Assembly: GCA_018266835.1 (NCBI GenBank) | Contig: JAFDZP010000002.1 | Span: 510,419 to 574,418, forward strand | Direction: 5' to 3' | Source: Bacteroidota bacterium | GTDB taxonomy: Bacteria > Bacteroidota > Ignavibacteria > Tepidaquicellales > Tepidaquicellaceae | DNA: 64,000 nucleotides | Shown here: positions 60,311-64,000 of the stretch, one piece after another | Layout of the letters: every line of letters starts with the position of its first letter | How positions within the stretch are numbered: the stretch's first letter is position 1 | The notes under the pieces: generated by a model | Database searches by the model: none | What the model was told of the DNA's origin: nothing | The model's input: the letters and a program-made list of their open reading frames with translations, nothing else | Position numbers and translations under genes: made by a program

Positions 60311-61147
60311 TCAATTTTTAACTAATGTTCTTCTTTTATAACGAAATATCTCTTTTAAATCTTCCATTTTATTATAGTACATCTGTGTATTTAATATAAA
60401 ATCATATCTTTCATATATATCAAACAATTTACTTTTGAAATCACTTTCTTTTTCTATTCTAAGCTCCGTCGTAAAATCTTCAATGTCGCCGCAAATAAAT
60501 TTATTAACTTTCCCGGCATCAAATAATATTCTGACTTCATTAAAAAGTTCTACTCCCTTGAAATCGAGTATACCTGCAACAACTATTGCTGCAAGATCAT
60601 ATGGATAATGATAATCTGCATAAGATAAACTCATTATTTGCTTTAAGACTTCACTATACCAATTTATTATTTCATTCCTTCTTGACGGCTGATGCAGAGC
60701 AATTTGTGATATTGCCTTTAGTATTACCCTGTTAGTCTCTTCTGAATTTATCTGGCTTAAAAGATATTTTTGTAAAAATTTTGTAGAGCTGTTTCCCAGT
60801 GTATATACTGATTCCCAAACCAGTTCTTTTGAATATTTCCCGCACCAGAAATTAAGAAATTCCTTTGAACGTGAAAGAAAGGCAAGTATTATATAAAGAC
60901 TGCTTTCAGATTTTAACTCAGACAGCAGAAAAATTGCATGAATCGGGAAGCACTTTTTGAACTCCGGAAGGTTTCTTGTTTTATAGAACTCAAAATATTC
61001 AATCGAGGATTTGATTATTGACTCTAAATCTTCAATGAGGGGTTTACTGGGTAACTCAAGAATTTCCTGAATTACGCTTTGGTCTATCCTCATTCCGTTT
61101 GTGTAAAGGGATAAAAGCTGAGGAAAATTTAAATCAACTTTGTTCAT
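60311..61147 (-). CDS. DUF1186-like helical-repeat protein
   Basis: 278 residues from the ATG at 61147. An upstream ATG at 61213 is in frame, but its first 12 residues fall inside the terminator of the preceding cytochrome gene, so 61147 is preferred. The sequence is a series of antiparallel helices with FPIHAIFLLSELKSESSLYI and LVWESVYTLGNSSTKFLQKYL, reminiscent of DUF1186 proteins (HEAT-like). Function unknown. It precedes the sirtuin gene on the same strand. Confidence 0.6.
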   Translation of the reverse strand: MNKVDLNFPQLLSLYTNGMRIDQSVIQEILELPSKPLIEDLESIIKSSIEYFEFYKTRNLPEFKKCFPIHAIFLLSELKSESSLYIILAFLSRSKEFLNFWCGKYSKELVWESVYTLGNSSTKFLQKYLLSQINSEETNRVILKAISQIALHQPSRRNEIINWYSEVLKQIMSLSYADYHYPYDLAAIVVAGILDFKGVELFNEVRILFDAGKVNKFICGDIEDFTTELRIEKESDFKSKLFDIYERYDFILNTQMYYNKMEDLKEIFRYKRRTLVKN

Positions 61148-61169
61148 ATCTGGGAATAGGTTGTTGAAC

Positions 61170-61206
61170 AAAAAAAAACCGTAAAATTTATTAAACTTTA
61201 CGGTTT
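61170..61206 (-). terminator. Rho-independent terminator of the cytochrome oxidase operon
   Basis: 10-base stem (61176-61185 with 61197-61206) followed on the minus strand by about nine T (61178-61170). It lies 24 bases past the cytochrome c gene stop. Confidence 0.9.
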
Positions 61207-61229
61207 CGACCAAAATTATTTAATAAATT

Positions 61230-62588
61230 TTATTTTGTATATTCTTTGACTTTTGTTAAAATGTACTGAGCTACTGCTTCAGCTTCCTTTGGTTTCAATC
61301 CCTGATTCGGCATTGCCGGATAATCGGGATTCATTTTAACAGGATTGTAAACAAAAGCTGCTACTTTTTTAACATTGCCGTTATATTTCGGTAAGGTCTC
61401 TTTATAAGGAGGACCTACTAACTTTGTATCAAACTTATGACAGGCAGAACATTTAGCATTAAATATATCTTCACCGCTTATGCCTGTATCTTTTACTTCT
61501 ATTTTATTGTGTTTCTTTTCGTACTCTTCAGCTAAAATATGAACTTTATGAAATTGCTCTTTTAAAGCTCCGTTTATTGCTGAAACATCTTTTAATGAAA
61601 ATAACGAAAAAGTTACAATCATTAAGTAGAACATTGCACCGGAATATTTAATTTCTGAGTTCCTTATAAGAGCGTACAAGAAATTAGCAGTCAATAATAT
61701 CGATACTAATGCAAGAGCACCTATTATGAACAAAGACGACGAAAATGCGTGAGTGTGATAAGTTAGAAAACTACACAGAAATAAAACAGGTAATATAACA
61801 GTAGAATAAAATGCTAAAGAACCTGCAAATTTCTTTACATATGCTCTATAATTATCGCTTCTGTCCTTAATTCCACCCTGCCATCCGAAGAAATAGAATA
61901 ATATCGCTATTCCGGTAAATGCCAAAGATGCGCAAATAAAGAATAAGAAATTAACGAGAACCGGACCGCTGAACATATAAATTATAGGTGAAGCTGTTTC
62001 CCATTGAGTAGGATTAACTATTAAAGTTGAACCTCCAATAAAAAATAATGAAGCTACAAACAAACAGACTAATCCCCAACCACCGAATGTTGTTTTTGTT
62101 TGTTTTAGACCCGATTCATATTCAGTTACTTCTTCAGGAATTTTACCTTCGTGTTTATCGCTTTCAATAACTTCTTTTAATGAGTCAACTATTTCTTCAA
62201 TATCAAAATTAGCTTTATACTTATACACAAGTGTTATACCCAGATAGTAAAGAATTGATGATGCAATCATCATTCCTACAACTGCTGTTTTTGTTTCATA
62301 CATGAACTGCATGTAAACAAATGTTGCTGAAAGCACAGGAATGACTCCAAGTCCGAGCCCGACACCTTTACTGAATATCAGTTTGTCTAAGATATCACAA
62401 GCAAAGCGATAGTAAATTGTTCTGCGGTTATTTCTTCCTTTACGGTTGAAATAAACAGAGAAAATCGTTCCGCCGATTGTTGCTCCCATATAAGGAAAGA
62501 ACAATGCAAGTGAAATAAATAAAACAAATCTTAATACCTGTAAGTGAGTTTCATTTGCCGGTATTACAATTTCGTTAAGAAAATCCAT
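61230..62588 (-). CDS. Polytopic membrane protein with C-terminal cytochrome c domain
   Basis: 452 residues. About eight to nine transmembrane helices (30-345) are followed by a periplasmic-type class I cytochrome c domain with the heme site CSACH (380-384) and the axial Met in AMPNQG (Met about 426), ending in a Lys-rich helix. I know no standard family with this fusion; it may be an electron-transfer partner of the oxidase encoded upstream. The gene is co-transcribed with ctaB (22 bases apart). It may stand in place of a separate cytochrome c or of a subunit such as CoxC, which is not in view. Confidence 0.75.
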   Translation of the reverse strand: MDFLNEIVIPANETHLQVLRFVLFISLALFFPYMGATIGGTIFSVYFNRKGRNNRRTIYYRFACDILDKLIFSKGVGLGLGVIPVLSATFVYMQFMYETKTAVVGMMIASSILYYLGITLVYKYKANFDIEEIVDSLKEVIESDKHEGKIPEEVTEYESGLKQTKTTFGGWGLVCLFVASLFFIGGSTLIVNPTQWETASPIIYMFSGPVLVNFLFFICASLAFTGIAILFYFFGWQGGIKDRSDNYRAYVKKFAGSLAFYSTVILPVLFLCSFLTYHTHAFSSSLFIIGALALVSILLTANFLYALIRNSEIKYSGAMFYLMIVTFSLFSLKDVSAINGALKEQFHKVHILAEEYEKKHNKIEVKDTGISGEDIFNAKCSACHKFDTKLVGPPYKETLPKYNGNVKKVAAFVYNPVKMNPDYPAMPNQGLKPKEAEAVAQYILTKVKEYTK

Positions 62589-62610
62589 TAATAAATCCTT
62601 TCAAAAACTT

Positions 62611-63495
62611 TTATAGTATTTTTACTAATTTATCTATTGAAACAGATGTAATTATTACAAGTGTATAAATATTTATTCTAACAAATGTGTTAAGTAAATT
62701 TTTCTTTTCAGCAGGTGAAGTAAGAAATTTATAAGACTCGTAAATGAACCATACTGATAAAGCAAAAATTACAAAACTTGTGATATTAAAATTCAGCATT
62801 CCTGAAACAGGAATTAAAAGAGCAACACTAACAGTCGGTAAAATCCAAAAGAAAGTAATCTTCTTTAACTGCTCAGAAGAAAATTTACTTTTCAATGTAG
62901 GATAACCGCCTTTTTCATAATCTTCACCGTAAATCATAACTAAAATCCAGAAGTGAGGAATCTGCCACATGAACATATATAGTGCAAGCACCCAGATGTT
63001 TGGATTTGCTATATCCGCTCCGCTTGCAACCCATCCTGCTACAGGAGGCAAAGCTCCTACTAATGCACCCGGAATAATAGCGAAGGGAGTAACTTTTTTT
63101 AACGGAGTATAAATTCCGTTATACCAGAATAATGTTACAAGTCCTACTATTAAACACTCAATATTAGAACCTAAAAGAATTACAACACTTCCTAAAATTA
63201 TTATTGATAAAGAAACAAGTAATGCCGTTCTTCTCAAAATTAATCCGGCAGGAATAGGACGGGATTTTGTTCTATCCATTAAGATATCTGAATCTGATTC
63301 CTGAACCTGATTCAAAGCTGAAGCTCCACATGCTAAAAGAAATATACCAACAACCGGATAAATAATATCGGCACCTAACATGTAGGAACCGGTAATAAAT
63401 CCCAGTGCAGTTGTAAGAGCAACAAAGAAAGTTATCTTCACTTTGCAAAGGTCACTGATGACTTTTATAGTGGATCTGAATGAAGATGATACCAA
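62611..63495 (-). CDS. ctaB: Protoheme IX farnesyltransferase (heme o synthase)
   Basis: 294 residues beginning at TTG; no in-frame ATG lies between it and the upstream stop. The prenyltransferase motif DSDILMDRTKSRPIPAG (about residue 72) matches the UbiA-type NDxxDxxMxRTxxRP consensus. About eight transmembrane helices. CtaB attaches farnesyl to heme b to give heme o, precursor of heme a for terminal oxidase. Its position just after coxB is standard for a cytochrome c oxidase operon. Confidence 0.95.
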   Translation of the reverse strand: MVSSSFRSTIKVISDLCKVKITFFVALTTALGFITGSYMLGADIIYPVVGIFLLACGASALNQVQESDSDILMDRTKSRPIPAGLILRRTALLVSLSIIILGSVVILLGSNIECLIVGLVTLFWYNGIYTPLKKVTPFAIIPGALVGALPPVAGWVASGADIANPNIWVLALYMFMWQIPHFWILVMIYGEDYEKGGYPTLKSKFSSEQLKKITFFWILPTVSVALLIPVSGMLNFNITSFVIFALSVWFIYESYKFLTSPAEKKNLLNTFVRINIYTLVIITSVSIDKLVKIL

Positions 63496-63567
63496 TTCTT
63501 CTCTTACTATTATTGTTTCTTTATGTGTGTTTACTGTTTCGATTGTATTATTCTAAAACTTTTTAAA

Positions 63568-64000
63568 CTATTTTTTAACAGAATCTTTTTTAATTGCATC
63601 GGGTGGAGTCTTCATATCTTTCTTAGTTGTGTCAGTTCCTTTTTTTGTTGTATCAACAGGAGTTGATGTAGTCTTTAACGAATCCTTCATACCGCCAGTC
63701 TTAAGTGAATCTGTGGTCTTTTTAGTTGTGTCTGGAACAGGTAATTCTTTTACCCACTTCTCAAATTTATCAACAGGAATGACCATCAATACTGCATACA
63801 TATATGAGTGATTCATTCCGCAGTACTCAGCACAGGCTATATCATATCTTCCTTCATGCTCAGGGTTAAACCAGAGTCTGTTTGTCTTTCCGGGTATAGC
63901 ATCTTCTTTAACTCTTTGTGATGGAATATAGAAACTGTGATTAACATCGTTTGATTGAATTTCCATCTTGATATTCTTACCTACAGGCACAAAAAGAGTA
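63568..64000 (-). CDS. coxB: Cytochrome c oxidase subunit II, partial (N-terminus off the right edge)
   Basis: The frame is open to the right edge, so the N-terminal membrane part is missing. The visible part begins TLFVPVGKNIKMEIQSNDV and holds the CuA site: CAEYCGMNHSYM, preceded by HSFYIP, with Cys, Glu, Cys, His and Met ligands in standard spacing. The protein accepts electrons from cytochrome c at the periplasmic face. Unusual is a C-terminal tail of about 55 residues rich in Thr, Lys, Asp and Ser with three DTTKK repeats, not part of the family. Confidence 0.95.
   Translation of the reverse strand, partial: TLFVPVGKNIKMEIQSNDVNHSFYIPSQRVKEDAIPGKTNRLWFNPEHEGRYDIACAEYCGMNHSYMYAVLMVIPVDKFEKWVKELPVPDTTKKTTDSLKTGGMKDSLKTTSTPVDTTKKGTDTTKKDMKTPPDAIKKDSVKK

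Noticed and set aside
61148-61213. N-terminal 22 residues of the DUF1186-like gene
   Set aside because: They fall on the terminator of the oxidase operon and are of low complexity; ATG at 61147 is preferred.
1-64000. tRNA, rRNA or tmRNA genes
   Set aside because: No T-arm-like GTTCRANYC with matching acceptor stems and no rRNA-like stretch seen by eye; a tRNA scan was not possible.

Overview
The window looks like a contig from an AT-rich Gram-negative bacterium of the Bacteroidota/Ignavibacteriota (FCB) group, probably an Ignavibacteria-like lineage. Two secreted proteins end in a type IX secretion (T9SS) sorting domain with the QNYPNPFNP motif common in that group. Lipid A enzymes and outer-membrane-type lipoproteins point to a diderm cell. 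A cytochrome c oxidase operon points to respiration. There is no rRNA, tRNA, transposase or CRISPR array that I can recognise.

Region by region. (1) 1-16,311, all minus strand: a tightly packed operon of 14 genes for a surface polysaccharide, transcribed right to left from gmd (GDP-mannose 4,6-dehydratase). It continues through a glutaminase-less asparagine-synthetase homologue, a GT-B-like protein, flippase, polymerase/ligase, PIG-L deacetylase, LpxD-like acyltransferase, glycosyltransferases, a methyltransferase, an acetyltransferase, AsnB and an AlgD-like GDP-mannose dehydrogenase. Most joints overlap or leave fewer than 12 bases. (2) 16,563-19,940: a TrmB-type regulator, a T9SS-sorted propeller protein and a DUF454 membrane protein, with a palindrome at the promoter. 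(3) 19,967-27,888: NamZ-like muramidase, then an operon of GT2, two tandem LpxA paralogues, a CYTH protein, PanB, NrnA and PepA, closed by a strong terminator. (4) 28,492-31,080: a minimal Liv (branched-chain amino acid) cluster with only a binding protein and LivH. A four-helix-bundle (S23/IVS-type) gene framed by inverted repeats sits between them. (5) 31,131-36,069: tricorn-like protease, EngB, a REP-like palindrome, and a HigBA toxin-antitoxin locus whose toxin gene is cut by one stop codon.

(6) 36,073-39,930: a second T9SS-sorted propeller protein, then an 800-base intergenic region with six copies of a 21-base bipartite CCGAC box, in front of an ECF-like sigma factor and small proteins; a possible three-way-junction RNA follows. 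(7) 39,912-51,700: small enzymes and membrane proteins, an Lrp/AsnC regulator with two palindromes at its promoter followed by glnA, a DUF4349 lipoprotein, a radical SAM protein, a RapZ-C/MFS/beta-propeller/YjbQ operon, a lipoprotein and TrxA. (8) 51,743-55,300: dnaE. (9) 55,566-59,546: outer-membrane barrel, lipoprotein, ECF sigma factor and a membrane anti-sigma-like protein. (10) 59,603-64,000: a sirtuin lacking most zinc ligands, a DUF1186-like protein, and a cytochrome oxidase operon (CoxB, CtaB, a membrane protein with a cytochrome c domain) running off the right edge.

Functional threads: the polysaccharide operon carries activities to turn GDP-mannose into a deoxy sugar (Gmd) and a uronic acid (AlgD), plus two amidotransferase-family proteins that could amidate uronic acids. 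The most unusual signals are the CCGAC box array, the IVS-like element in the liv genes, and the branched RNA candidate.
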